Assembly (NCBI GenBank): GCA_037974665.1
Contig: CM075775.1
Coordinates: forward strand, 41,194,152 to 41,258,151
Direction: 5' to 3'
Length of the DNA stretch: 64,000 nt
DNA from: Ehretia macrophylla
Lineage: Eukaryota; Streptophyta; Magnoliopsida; Boraginales; Ehretiaceae
Position 1 is the stretch's first letter. The number at the start of each line of letters is the position of its first letter. Positions 1 through 12,148 of this stretch are shown one piece after another. The notes under the pieces are model-generated. The model did no database searches. It saw only the letters and a list, made by a program, of their open reading frames with translations, and had not been told where the DNA came from. The position numbers were made by a program, and so were the translations under genes.

Positions 1-1889
1 TTAAAAGCGAATCACATGATGCCTCGTGGCAACTTTGGGGCTCTTTTTTGACTCTTTTGTAGGCAAGAGGCATGCAATTCTTCATACTCAAATAATTTAT
101 TTAGAGAGGTGAGATACATGTAACACTATTTGAGGAAATAGCTTTATTGACAATCTTGGGCATCGTAGGGTTTCTCTTTTGTCAATTTCAAAGACCTTGA
201 GAGATTTTGATCATTGACAATGTGGCTTTTTGGACTTTTAGGTGCAATATGGTTGAAAATGCCAATGGGGATATATTGAGATTGGCTGATTAGGTTTCCA
301 ATAGACATAAACAAGTTGCACGTTCTTGCATGTGCAGCCACAGGTTGCTGAATTCATTCTTTGGCATGTAGTTGCATGTTTTTTAAGCTGATATAATCCA
401 TATATGGGAAGAGGATAAGGTATTTTCTCAATTACTATGTTATTCATCATTTCACTGTCTCGTTTCTTGGTGTTTAGTTATCCAACAAATATAAACATTT
501 TGTCAATTATTATACCATTTTTGTCTCCAGATGCTTAGGTATCTATCACAAACGTTTATTCGTTTGAGCCTCACCCTTAACTTTAGAAGTTGTTGCAATG
601 TATAGTAATGCTGGAATAAAAGATGGCTTTGGAAAGAACAAAGGTGGTAAATGTTTTTTTCATGATGGGAAATATTTTTTGGAGCCCTTCGAACACACAT
701 TAGGATTCAAATATTGAAACACGTTAGTCTAATTGAAAATATATAGTTTAAATTGGTTAAATACAAGGTCTAGACTCTAGAGCCTCTTGGCTGACTCAAG
801 CTTGAGAAGTGAACAATTTTTTCTCTCACGCTTTAAACGTTCTACCAGTAAATTAACTCTCGGAATACAAATGTGTTAAAGGTTGTGAAAAGGAAGAAAG
901 GGAAGAAAAGAAAATACTAAAATTTAGGAATAATTTAGTATTGAGTTATTTTTTTTGATAATTGAGAGATTAAATTTCAAATTTTAAATGGTTCAAAGTG
1001 AACAATCAAAGATTGTAAAAAGGAAATGGTGGTGTATGATATGTAATCACAATTTGGCGCCAAAAATATCTAAATGGCCATCAACGTCAGTCCAGCACGA
1101 CAAGAATCTTGTACATTTATATATGTAGCTTAATTATTTCAAGGCTCTGTAATCACACGTTAAATCAAGGTTAGGCATTATGTTTCGTTAGTGGATAACA
1201 AAGTTGAGCTCCATCAAGTATTGACGTAACCTTTCAAATTAATTGAGAAGGCTCGTGTGCAAATATTGTTATCATGAGTTTATATTGGAATCTGACATGT
1301 TTTTGGATTATTTATTTGTCTCTAACAAAAGATGGATTATTGCCCTCTAAAAATAGGTAGAGCACTCGATAAATAATTTTTTGCTTTTAAGTTTTAATTT
1401 ATATATGTACTCTTATTGTAATTTTTTTTTTTACACTCGATTGATTTATTTAGAATACAGGCCGAGTCATACCGTTAAATTTGAACTAGAGCCTCAAATC
1501 TTAACACTAACAAGTATTTGGAAACTTCATGACAAACAAGGTGAGGATTGCAACCCTATAATTCTTGGAATCAATCGAAAGTTGACAAAACCTATATAAT
1601 TCAGGCTGCAAATTAGGTTGCAAGTTGACGAAACCTACTTAACGCATTTTCACCACATTTTCTCTCTCTCTTTTTCCTATAACAACGAAGAAATTATCAT
1701 GGTGTATGATCATATCTGATTTATATAAATTAATTGAACAGTTATCTAAAATGGTTATATAGTAACATATTATAATAAGATATTATGAGTTTAAATCACA
1801 GTTTCATCTTCAATTGTACGAAATAAAAAATTGTAAATCTCACAGTATAGCAACGCACCTGTTAAACACAATAAATGAATATAATAAAT
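1..1889. other. Intergenic, no gene seen
   Basis: AT-rich sequence with only short open frames, none with recognisable protein features or splice structure. No clear terminal repeats were found. The nearest gene starts at 8121. Confidence 0.5.
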
Positions 1890-2040
1890 CTATTTCTAAT
1901 GGTTTAAAAGCCTAGACATGAAAATGCCTTGGGTTCAAGTCTTGCCGTTACTATTTAAAAACATTAAAATTGTCCACGTGCAATGCTAAAAAAAACATGC
2001 CGTCTGCACGTGGTTGCATTTTAAAGATAATAAATTAATA
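1890..2040 (+). repeat. Possible tRNA-derived SINE head
   Basis: TGGTTTAAAAG at 1900-1910 fits a pol III A box, and GGTTCAAGTCT at 1932-1942 fits a B box, about 30 bp apart as in tRNA-derived plant SINEs. There is no clear tail or target duplication, so the right boundary is a guess. Chance matches are possible in AT-rich DNA. Confidence 0.35.
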
Positions 2041-2585
2041 TAATAAACTTTAAACTCAAAATTTTTAATCACAAGAAATCATTAGTTATTTGACCACTTC
2101 ACTTAACCGGTGAATACGTCCTTTCATATTCTTTTTTCAATTGATTTTTCTCTTTAGATACACACCGAAATAAATAAAAGAAACAAGAACAAAAAGAGAA
2201 AGGTCATAAAGTAGCCGTTGCTGCCTCCTATGAAGAAAATAAAGATTAGGTGGCTAAATTTCACAAAAGGTGTGGGGAAAAAAATCCTCGCACGCCTGTT
2301 TGAGAAATCATCAATCATTTTTCTTTATCTTTCTACGAACTACTTCTTTTTGGTCCTCTATCTAAATATTCCAATCTTCGGATGCATTCATGTCCACAAC
2401 ATAAAGTGAACAAAGGTTGAGAGGATCACTCCATTCTTTATTAAAGGATCAAAGAATAAATCTTCATAAATAGCAAAAGACAAAAGCTTAAGTTATTTAA
2501 AGTCTCTTACTAGATATCTCTATACCAATACGACAATCTTTTGAAAGTGTTAACGTGTGAATGAATATATATTGCTTGAGCATGA

Positions 2586-3215
2586 AGCATATGTGTAATC
2601 ATAGAGTCAAAATATTCTCTAATGTTCGTTGGTGGTTTTTGCATTAGCGTTACTAAAAGAAAACCATGAATGAACCTAGGAAAGAGCATTCTTGGAGAAG
2701 GTTGGTGCTCATTGTTGAATAACAACTATTTTGTATCTTGGTTTAATCATAGAGTCAAGTATAGCCTAATATCATTGGTGATTTGCATTAACAATACTAA
2801 AAGAAACCCAAGAGCCAAATTAGAAAACAGGGACGGATTTTAAAATATTTTAAGTAAAAAGTACTAAGTAGTTTTAAAAATTAAAATTAGTGGAGATGTG
2901 AGGATTAAATGGAGATAAAATAATTTTACAAAGTAAAAATATAAGATTATTTATTGAGTTAATACGAACTATAATTTCACAATTCAAAGAATAAATTTGT
3001 TCTCCGATGTTGTTTAGAGAAGACCATTCTTGAAAAAGCTTGGTGATTATTGAGTATCAACTATGTGTTATCTAGGTGTAATCATAGAGCCAACTATACC
3101 CTAATGTTATTGGTGGTTTAAATTACAATAAATAAAGAAAACTATGAACCCACCTAGGAAAAGATCATTCTTGGAGAAGGTTGGTGCTCATTATTGAATA
3201 TTAACTATATTTATA
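2586..3215. repeat. Degenerate ~150-bp tandem repeat, interrupted
   Basis: A unit of about 149 bp begins near 2592 (GTGTAATCATAGAGTC) and again near 2741; related copies start near 3075 and 3160. The units share the words CTAATGTT, TGGTGGTTT, ACTAAAAGAAA and CTTGGAGAAGGTTGGTGCTC. About 185 bp of unrelated AT-rich DNA (roughly 2820-3005) separates the two pairs. It has no coding sense and its origin is unknown. Confidence 0.7.
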
Positions 3216-5550
3216 TCCCATATTTAGCCGAGGTCGTAGGACGTATGATATAATATAGTGAGTAGTGCACACGAATAGAGCACAATCTATTTGCTGACTT
3301 TATTAATTGAGTCTAATGCATGCACCATCTCATTGCTTTTAGCTCATAATGTTTTTCTGAATGAATGAACTTGGTATGAGATTGCACGTGAGAATACAAT
3401 TCTCAACATATAGAAATGAATGACATATAGTGAGATAAAATTTAATTTAGTTTGAATTACTTCCTGATATATATATTAATGAAATGTGTTTCTTGCTAAC
3501 CATCCAAAAAAATGTGAGGTAAAAATCGGGAATAGAGTAATGTCATATATTACTTCCTACGAGGTATTGGGCATTCATCGTCTCTTATAGATATATAAAA
3601 TAATACACCATTTATTTTATTAACCAAATAGATCTTATTTACATGTGATATTTGCCGTATAAGACCACATCAGATGTTAGGCGAAGTTCAAGTACTATAA
3701 TTTGGGCAATACAAATCATCAGTTTGTTGATATTACTTAATTGCCAACAAAAAGATCTACTAAAACAGAGTGGAGAAATATCCCTGAACAACAATGATCG
3801 ACTAGTTTAGCATCCAATGTGAAGGAGTGGCAATTTTGCTTTCCACATTTAGTGGTAAATTGTTGACCATGACCAAAATAATTATTCTCTAAACAGAATA
3901 TTACTGTATGCAATCCTCTTAAAGGGCTAATTGGTCCCACAAATTAGAAATGTTTACCATCTTAATCATCCACTACTCCTATACACTAATTAGTGGAAAT
4001 TTCTCTGAGGGTTTACTGGGGAATTTCGTAGATTAGCATAAACAAATATGAAAGCTCCAAAAATCTACGTTATTCAGTTACAAATATTTTATGGTTTTTA
4101 ATTGATTTGTAACACGCGTTGAGATTAACGATTCCATCACTGAGATATAATTTTTGATGGATCTAATATGATCATTCTTAAGGTGAATTCTTCATAACAA
4201 AATAAAATAAAATATGAAAGCTTCTTGTTTGGGCTGAGTTCTCAACTGTCAAAGTCTTTGAAAGCTTACTAATAATTATGATATCCGACACTCAAATAGT
4301 AATCTATTATAATCGGAGGTTATGCATTCGAACCACGGGTTTTTGATTTTGGGCATGGTAACTAACGGGTAGCTATTCTTAGATCCTGATAGCTCATGAC
4401 TCTAATAGCCCAAAATTCAGCGGATCAGGAAGGGAGACGGTTTGGCCCATTATTTGGATTATTGTCATGGTGATGATTCCCGAAAAGAACACATAAGCTT
4501 TTATTCAAGTTTGGTGGATTTCTTTTCTTACACAACATAGTATTTAGAAATACTTGTGTTGTAAAATTTATTTTATTTATAAATGAATTATGCTTAAATT
4601 TATATTTACAAATGAATTCTCTTATTTTGAATTGTAAAACAATATTAAGTTAATTTTATTTTTTGTAAATACAAATTGTGTTTAGAATACATGTTAAATT
4701 AAAATTAATAATTATATTTTACTTAATTTCCCTTCTTTTATTCAATTGAAATGAGACTATCATATAATATAAGTATTATCTTCTCATTTTATTATTGATT
4801 ACTGGTACTATTATAAAAGCATTAACATAGTGGCATAATGATGGTTGAAAAATCCAAATTGATATAACATATTTTTGTTCAAAAATTGTTGGCAGCAGAT
4901 GAGGTAGACTAGTTCAATGTAACATTAGTTTGTAACTTATTCTTCGTTTCTATCTCTTTATTTATTTGAATATAGATAATACCTTCTAAACGAGGCGAAT
5001 TTTTTTTATATAAACAACAGATATACACTAGTAAATAATTAAGAAAATTCACAAATCATAAAAAAAATATTAGAGAAGTCAATAAGAAGGCAAATGGAAT
5101 AGAAAAGATATCGCGAATAAATTTGTAAGAAAAATCAAACGAATACCTGAAAAAGGAATGAATGGAAGAAGTTAATTTTTTTTTTCTTTTTGCCGTCAAA
5201 GAGAGAAGAATGGGTCAATCACTTAAACTTGAAGGTAGTTTTATCCTCAAAAGATTAACAACATAATTAGAAAATATAGATTTGCAAATTCTATCTCTTG
5301 GGCTCGGATTTGAGTAAGGCTTGTGCAAATTCAATAATTGCAAATCTTAAATTTATAATTTTTTTTAAAATGTGTAACCAAACAAAAAAAACTTGGATTT
5401 TCCAAACAGTCTGCAGGAAATAGGACATCTATAAGTGACTTGCTATTGAGCTCTGCAATCATCTCTGTGCATCAATAGATCATCAATTATATGTTACAAA
5501 AAAATAGTGGAGGGTTATGATTGGTTCCACAACTGCTAGTATCACGTAAA
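3216..5550. other. Intergenic, no gene seen
   Basis: AT-rich sequence with short random frames. A B-box-like word lies near 4320, but no A box or tail supports a SINE there. No tRNA, rRNA or coding signal was seen. Confidence 0.5.
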
Positions 5551-5559
5551 TTAAAAATT

Positions 5560-5888
5560 GGGTGAACTACACTGGACCCTTGTGATTTAAAAACCATTAA
5601 AACACCTTCTTTGTGATTTTGAAAACTCATCACATGTGCCATCTCCTCACTTTTCCATCAACTTTGTTAACGGAATTTACCTAAAAGATGTAAATACTCT
5701 CAATTCCTTTTCTTTTCTTTTTTTCTTTTTTTCTCTTTTGTTTATATATATATATATTATTTATTGATGAAGGAGGTCGGCGTGATATGTTTTCAAAACT
5801 ATAAGAGAGGTGTTTAGTAATTTTTAGATCCAAAAAAAGTCATTTACAGTTTCGACAAAGTACAATAAATTCCTGTGTGATTCACCCA
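5560..5888. mobile_element. Mutator-like MITE with 9-bp target duplication
   Basis: A 329-bp non-coding element. The left end (GGGTGAACTACACTGGACCC) and the reverse complement of the right end (GGGTGAATCACACAGGAATT) form imperfect long inverted repeats. The flanks carry the same 9 bp, TTAAAAATT, at 5551-5559 and 5889-5897, the duplication length typical of Mutator-type transposition. The centre holds a T/C-rich run and a short TA run. It carries no transposase. Confidence 0.8.
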
Positions 5889-6099
5889 TTAAAAATTTGA
5901 CTCAGTATACCATTAGGAACATTGCTCAAATATCCCTAGCAACAAAAAGGATAATAATTGCGAGACACTTGTTACAAAAATAGCCCACAAGAATAAGAGG
6001 GGACTACTAAAAAAAGTATCCAAATATTACTATAAATAGCCCAAAGAAAGTGACTATAAGGTAACTAATTCATTTAAATTACTAATTTTATTATTTGTT

Positions 6100-6468
6100 A
6101 GATTATACTCAAGTCAAATTACTAATTTTTTTATCTGAAAAAAAACATAAGAAATAACCCTTATTATTTCTTTTCTTTGCTTATGCAGGAGGTCGGTTGG
6201 GACGAAAGTCACCCAAGCCAACTGGTCGGCTCGACGGATTTCACATGTAACAAAAGGTTTAAACTTGTGTTTGAAAATTATCCACTTTTTTGTTTTGGTT
6301 TTTTTGCTAATCACACGTACTTTTGTTACTTTGAAGTACGCCAGTTTGGCGGATTTAATGGACTGGCCGGGAATAAAATTATTACTACTCGCAGCATCTG
6401 TTTGTCCTGCACGATTATTTCAATGTTGGCATCGACAAAGAAACATTGGATCATAATGTAATTGTACA
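6100..6468. other. Unassigned stretch with a 94-codon open frame
   Basis: Between two MITEs lies DNA of higher GC, around 6180-6440. A plus-strand frame (6177-6461, 94 codons) begins right after a TATGCAG word that resembles an intron 3' end. I recognise no domain. The translation is rich in Phe, Cys and Thr and looks like chance coding or an old gene remnant. No function is proposed. Confidence 0.2.
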
Positions 6469-6471
6469 TAA

Positions 6472-6806
6472 GGACATTCTCAATAGAATTTATATGATGC
6501 AAAACTTTTAAAATTTGGGTATTTTTAAAGCTTTATGACTTAAAAAGTAACATTATTTATGATAAAAATACGTAGGATTCACTATTTTTGACTTAAAAGA
6601 TATTAAATTAGAGACTCAGTCTCTAATTTTTTCTACAAATTTGTTAATAAAAATAGAGACCGAGTCTCTATTTTAACTTAAAAAATGACAAAAGTGATGA
6701 CCTCATGTATATTTGGATCATTAATGTTACTTTTTAGAGACTGTAGTCTTTAAAAATATCTAAATTTGAAAAATTTTGTACTTTAGAGACTCTATTAAGA
6801 ATAGCC
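6472..6806. mobile_element. Harbinger-like MITE with long TIRs, TAA duplication
   Basis: A 335-bp element. The left end (GGACATTCTCAATAG) and the inverted right end (GGCTATTCTTAATAG) start inverted repeats that stay alignable for about 100 bp, through the shared words TATTTTTAAAG and AAAAAGTAACATTA. TAA flanks both ends (6469-6471, 6807-6809), as expected for PIF/Harbinger. It is non-coding. Confidence 0.75.
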
Positions 6807-6915
6807 TAACCATGATGCATAATAGATGTGAGAAAATTTTTTATAACATCATAACATTATGTCACGCTTTAAGTTCAGAATTTTGGACTCACAGGCGATA
6901 TTAGTATTGTAAATT

Positions 6916-7855
6916 GAGTAAAATGCACCATACCCTCCTGTGTTTTTACAAAGTTGCATCATAAACCCTGTGTTTTAAAAAGTCGCGTTATAAACCCTGT
7001 GTTATGGAAAACGTTGCATATAACCCCCCGCCGTCTATTTTTCTGTCAATTTTAACGTAAGTGTAATACACACGCTTGAAATGCAAGTATGACATTTATC
7101 AAGTTTTAAAACACATGCAGAATGATAAAAATACCCTTTTTAAAATTAGTTGCTAATTGCCCCTTGTGTTTTCGATAAGGTTATAAATTGCCCCTTGTGT
7201 TTTTTATAAGGTTTCTAATTGCCCCTATGTTTTTTTATAAATATGTAAATTGCCAATTCAAAGATAAAATAAATATAAAAAAAATTGACAATCCTAAAGA
7301 GAAAAACTATTTCAAAGTGATTTTCCTTCGATTTGAAGTTGATTTTGCACTGATTTAAAGATTTTAATCTACTTGTAGAATAACGTGATTCCAAGTGAAT
7401 GTACGATTATTGGTAGTTGCAATATGACTTTGAACTTCAAGCATAAGATTTATATTTTTTTATGGTAGACATCAATGTTCTGTTATATAAGTTATACGTT
7501 TTTTTATTCTTTTAATTAAATGATATTTATTAGTTTGAGGTTGTAGATCTCCTTAGAAGGTAAACTAGCACATGGTTCTGATATTGCAAAATGAAAAATG
7601 TTGTAAATACCTCCCTCTAATATTAAAAAAATGATAAATACCCTCTTCTGATATCAAAAAAATTGTAAATACGCCATTTGACGGATTTATCTTTAAACGA
7701 GGACAATTTTGTCTTTTTACAAGGCTAACTAACATAGTTAAACAGAATTTGAGTTTGGGGCGTGTATGCAACGTTTTTCATAACACAACTTTTTAAAATA
7801 CAGGGTTTATGATGTAACTTTATGAAAACACAAGGGGGTATGGTGCATTTTACTC
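6916..7855. mobile_element. Non-autonomous Mutator-like element, perfect 9-bp TSD
   Basis: A 940-bp element with inverted repeats of roughly 100 bp. The left end GAGTAAAATGCACCATACCC matches the reverse complement of the right end, and both arms carry AAACCCTGT and AACGTTGCATA words. The flanks are an exact 9-bp duplication, TTGTAAATT, at 6907-6915 and 7856-7864, diagnostic of Mutator-type insertion. The interior holds repeated TTGCCCC-TGTGTTTT units and no transposase. It ends about 260 bp before the UGT start codon. Confidence 0.9.
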
Positions 7856-8065
7856 TTGTAAATTTAAAAAATAATTATTTGGGCCTCTTTTTAATAGTTC
7901 AAAATGGTTAATCTAAGTTATTCTTTATATCTACAATACTCACTAATAAATTATACAATCACATTATATTTTATTAATGTGAGATATTATACATTATAAA
8001 CAGGATTAACAATTATATATGAATTGTCTGTTTCTTTTTTCATAATGGTTGAATATGTTCATAAC

Positions 8066-8073
8066 TTTATAAG
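8066..8073 (+). promoter_or_regulatory. Likely TATA box of the UGT gene
   Basis: TTTATAAG lies about 50 bp before the start codon at 8121. This would leave a short 5' leader of roughly 20-25 nt. Confidence 0.45.
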
Positions 8074-8120
8074 GAGATAACCAATAGCTGACCACAGTAT
8101 CCTCCAACCAAACCATCCTA

Positions 8121-10393
8121 ATGGATGCCCCTCATGTCATACTCTTGCCTTTTCCTGCACAAGGCCACATCAAGCCCATGTTCATGCTAGCAAAACTTCT
8201 CAGCTGCCATGGCGAAATCAACATCACCTTCATAAACACTGAACACAATCAAAATCTTATGTCTCAGCTCATAGAACAATCTGCTTTCCATGAAGAATTT
8301 CCAAATCTTCGATTCATGTCGATTCCTGATGGACTGCCAGCTGAACATCCACGTACAGGTGCTTCGGCCACCGATTTTTTCTATTCGATTATCTCATTTT
8401 GCAGGCCAATCTTGAAAGACTTCATTGTTTCATTTGGTGAAGATGAAAGGATGTGGCAGCCACCAACATGTATAATAGCAGATGGTATTATGTCTTTCGC
8501 CATTGATGTGGCTGAAGAGCTCGAGATTCCAATCATCACTTTTCGTACTTATAATGCTACTGCTACTTGGGTTTATTTTCACTTGCAGAAGCTCATTCAA
8601 GAGGGGGAGATTCCCGTGCTTGAAGGTAAACATCATCGACTCATCGTGGTTAAAGTTTTTTTTTTCTAGTTCGAGTTATAACACGTAATTTCACAATTAT
8701 ATTGTTATAACATATACTTGTTCCCAAACAAAAAAAGAGTAAATTACACGGATGTTTTCCATTACTTGCTGGTTTTTCAATTTTGTTCTTGTTGTTCCGA
8801 AAATATTAAATAAATCCTTAATGTTTCCCAAATGTTATAATTTTTCATCCTTGTGTAGTTTAAATGCAAGTTAAAAAGTGGGGATGTTTTTCACTTTTTA
8901 AAATAATGAGGACGTTTTGAAAAATCAGCAAACAATGGGAATATTGTCATAATTTATAAAATTACAAACTCCAAGATTAGAATATAAAATTCTGACTTAT
9001 TTCTTATAATACTAATTAGTTTTAGAGTGAAATCATGAAACTCGATTTGTTTATCATAAAACAATTTTCAATAATTTTTTTAATTTTTTTTTTTTTGGTA
9101 TTTGATAATACCAAAAAATTAATCAATCAAGCAATATTTTTTGATAAAATAAAAATATTTAATTAAAAAGAGTAAAAATTATTTTCATCTTTCTCCATCC
9201 CCTCGACCCCACCCTCGTCACCATCGGCCAAACCCCAGAGTGATTCAGGAGAAGGAAGAGAATACCTCGAACCATTATTTTTTTCTCGGCTATGGATTTA
9301 TTTAAAATATCTTTTAGTACATACTTTGTATAAGAAAAAAAACCCAACCATCTATATACTTTGTACAAAATAAATCTTATTTTATTAGATGAGGTTGATT
9401 ATATAAATCTAATGAGTATCAATTTTTTTAATTACGACAGGTAGCGAAGATATCGACAGGCTAGTCACTCTCATCCCTGAGATGGAAAAGGTCCTAAGAC
9501 GTCGAGATCTTCCAAGCATCTGCAGACGTGAAATCGATCACCCATTTTTGAAATTCTTCATAGACCAAACAGAAAAAATGAAAAGGGCCACAGCTCTGAT
9601 ACTCAACACTTTTGACGACCTTGAGGCGCCTATCATCTCTCAGCTTCATTCGATTTACCCCAAGGTTTACACAGTTGGCCCCCTTCACGTTCGTTTTAAC
9701 GAGCAGTTTAGTGTACGAAATTCCAATTATACGAGTAATAATGGTAGCTTGAGACAAGAAGATCGAACATGCATGGTGTGGCTCGATTCTCAGCCACCCA
9801 AGTCCGTTATATACGTCAGTTTTGGAAGTGTTGTTGTCTTATCTCGTGACCAAGGATTAGAATTTTGGTATGGTTTGGTTAATAGTGGAGTGCGATTTCT
9901 GTGGGCCATAAGGCCTGATTTGATATGGGATGAGAATGGGCCTGCTGGCAATCCAGAAGAGCTTTTGGTGGGGACAAATGAAAGAGGACGGATTGTTAGT
10001 TGGGCTCCGCAAGAAGAGGTTCTGGCCCATCCTGCTATAGGTGGGTTTTTAACCCACAGTGGATGGAACTCAACTTTGGAAAGTATTTCATCTGGTAAGC
10101 CCATGATCTGTTGGCCCAAAGTCTCTGAACAGCAGGTCAACAGTAGGTGTGTGAGTGCGATGTGGAACATTGGGCTTGATATGAAAGACACGTGTGATAG
10201 ATCGACGGTTGAGAAGATGGTTAGAGATCTGATGGTTAATAATGATAATAAGAGAGATGAATTGGCAAGATCAACGGAGAGGATTGCAAGATTGGCCCAC
10301 AAGAGTGTATGTGAAGGTGGTTCATCAGATCGCAACATCAAGAAGCTAATTCAAGATCTGAGGTCAGTTCATTTGAGTAGGCTATCAAAGTAA
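8121..10393 (+). CDS. Family-1 UDP-glycosyltransferase, UGT709/UGT85-like
   Basis: Two exons, 8121-8625 and 9441-10393, joined across a phase-1 GT-AG intron (GTAAAC...CGACAG), give 485 residues, the usual family length. The protein should move a sugar from a UDP-sugar to a small hydrophobic acceptor in the cytosol. Visible features: N-terminal QGH with candidate catalytic His16, partner Asp121 in an ADG motif, and a 44-residue PSPG box at 356-399 (WAPQEEVL...EQQ). The box ends in Gln, which in this family usually goes with UDP-glucose use. HSGWNS in place of HCGWNS, the MKDTCDR segment and the EGGSS tail recall UGT709 (7-deoxyloganetic acid glucosyltransferase-like) proteins; UGT85 is the alternative. 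The acceptor cannot be read from sequence. The frame is intact. The intron and the upstream region are full of small transposons. Confidence 0.93.
8742..8966. mobile_element. MITE-like inverted repeat in the UGT intron
   Basis: The left arm (GTAAATTACACGGATG, then TTGCTGGTTTTTCAA) pairs with the inverted right arm, which carries TTGCTGATTTTTCAA. The end motif resembles the two Mutator-like MITEs upstream at 5560 and 6916. No clean target duplication was found, so the boundaries are approximate. Confidence 0.5.
9058..9165. repeat. Fragment of Tourist-like MITE in the UGT intron
   Basis: This AT-rich segment holds the words ACCAAAAAATTAATCAATC and AATATTTTTTGAT, like the interiors of the MITEs at 20925-21248 and 31759-32125. 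It looks like a truncated copy, since no terminal repeats are visible. Confidence 0.35.
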
Positions 10394-12049
10394 ACAAGTT
10401 GCAATAGTAACGCATGTACGTTCAAACAGGAACTGAACAAATAAATTATGGCCTTAAGACTTCATGGCCTTTTGGGGATATCCGACGTGAATGAAGCATA
10501 TGATACGAGTGTACGTTATTTATAATTTAGTGTTATTATATATTAAGTAATATTTTGAATTAAGTATTTATGTCTAATAAAATTATAAACGCAATAAAAT
10601 ACGATTAATCAATGTTCCTTGGCATAATCTGGATTTGGATTCTCTTTATTTAACTTATAATCACCTATCAAAAGAATTTTGTAAACGCAATTTTCTATGT
10701 TCTTAGAAGATCATTAAAATAATACCTCCAATGTGTTTAGTGAATAGATATTGCTTAAAAGATTTAAATAGACATAACTTACAAAATTTCAACATGAACA
10801 TATTATGTTTCCCTACTTAATTTAGCTGTACTTCCTCTTTTTGGTAATTTTGACTTTTTTGGCACACTATTGTTGAGGACAAATTTGAGACGGATCACCG
10901 TTTTGTATGGATGACACGTGTTTATTTTTAGTAAAATTTATATATTTTTTATGAACTCGTTTGTATTTTTAAACGTTTCTAAGTCCAACTCCAAACTTAA
11001 TTAAAGTGCAAAATGATCAAATCCTTCTATGTCTATTTCACAAGGAGGATGAATAATATGAAATATCTCCATCTTACTTGGAAATGATATAAAACCCTTT
11101 GTAACGTCCATGTGTTTTGTTTGATAGATCTACGTACGGCCTTCCATTGCCACAAGGTCAACATCAAGTAACAAAAAGCAGATGCCATATTCTCTATTTT
11201 GCTTTGCTTTCCTCCATATTCGGATAACAATCGACTTATTATCCCTTCTTTCACTTACACGATCGAGGGGGAATTAATTTCAGAATCTTCCATCAATGTC
11301 AAAACATAGCTCGGTGCATGATATATATCAAGTGGGATAACGACGAGACAATGACATTAGGAAAGAATTTTTGGAGAAATAGTTCTTGTATTATAAATAA
11401 GTGACGGATTTACTTTTTATTTCAAGGGTTGAATTACCCTTTTTCAAATACAATAATTTTTTTTATTTTTTTCGTATTAATCATGTTTGAGACTTTATTA
11501 ATATAGAGTTTGGATTGCACTTTATAAAACAAAAAGGAAATAAAAAAGATGGATTAGACAATTCTCTCTTGTTTGAGTTGATTTTTGGAACGAGAGAAAA
11601 GGTTATGCAGGAATTAATGAATTCTTTAACTAAGAAGATTCTGCAATAATCCAAATTTTGAGGTTTTACGGAGGGAAAGTAAAGGTTAATGAGTAAAAGG
11701 TTTAAAGGGTTCGTCTTATTTTTATAATGATTTTAATTCTATCGTTAACATAACAATGAATATGATAAGAGTGTTTAATTAATTTTTCATTTAAATTTAT
11801 CATTAGCTAAATAAAGAATTATAAAATCAATTTTTTCTTTTTCCTTATTATTTTTTCCAATCCAAATGGACCCTCTTTCCTTGCCTTCATTATTTTTTCC
11901 CTAACCTTACTTTACTTTTTTTTTATTCCAATGGCGGCCTAAACCACTTTTTATTTGAATTTTTTATACGTAAAACGAGAATCATATAACTAGACGAAAT
12001 GATCAGTGGTAATTTCATTCCTATCCCTGGTGCAATCCAAACATTACCA
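10394..12049. other. UGT 3' region and intergenic spacer
   Basis: CAAATAAATT near 10438-10447 could act as the UGT poly(A) signal, about 50 nt after the stop. The rest is AT-rich with no supported gene. A GAATCTTCC word near 11283 resembles a half heat-shock element but lies about 860 bp before the small heat-shock gene. Confidence 0.5.
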
Positions 12050-12057
12050 TATATATA
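12050..12057 (+). promoter_or_regulatory. TATA box of the small heat-shock gene
   Basis: TATATATA sits about 92 bp before the ATG at 12149, giving a leader of roughly 60-65 nt. I see no well-formed heat-shock element (alternating GAA/TTC) in the 200 bp upstream, which is unusual for a class I small heat-shock gene. Confidence 0.6.
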
Positions 12058-12148
12058 CAGACACAAACGTCGTTTCTCACCAAGAAATCAGTATTGTTAG
12101 CATTTTGCTCTCTTTAATCATTCCACCACACAAGCCAAGAAAAAAAAA

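Noticed and set aside
9494-10341. Long open frames on the minus strand opposite the UGT second exon
   Set aside because: They mirror the UGT coding frame and have no family features of their own.
11281-11291. GAATCTTCC as a heat-shock element for the HSP20 gene
   Set aside because: A single half-type match 860 bp upstream is expected by chance.
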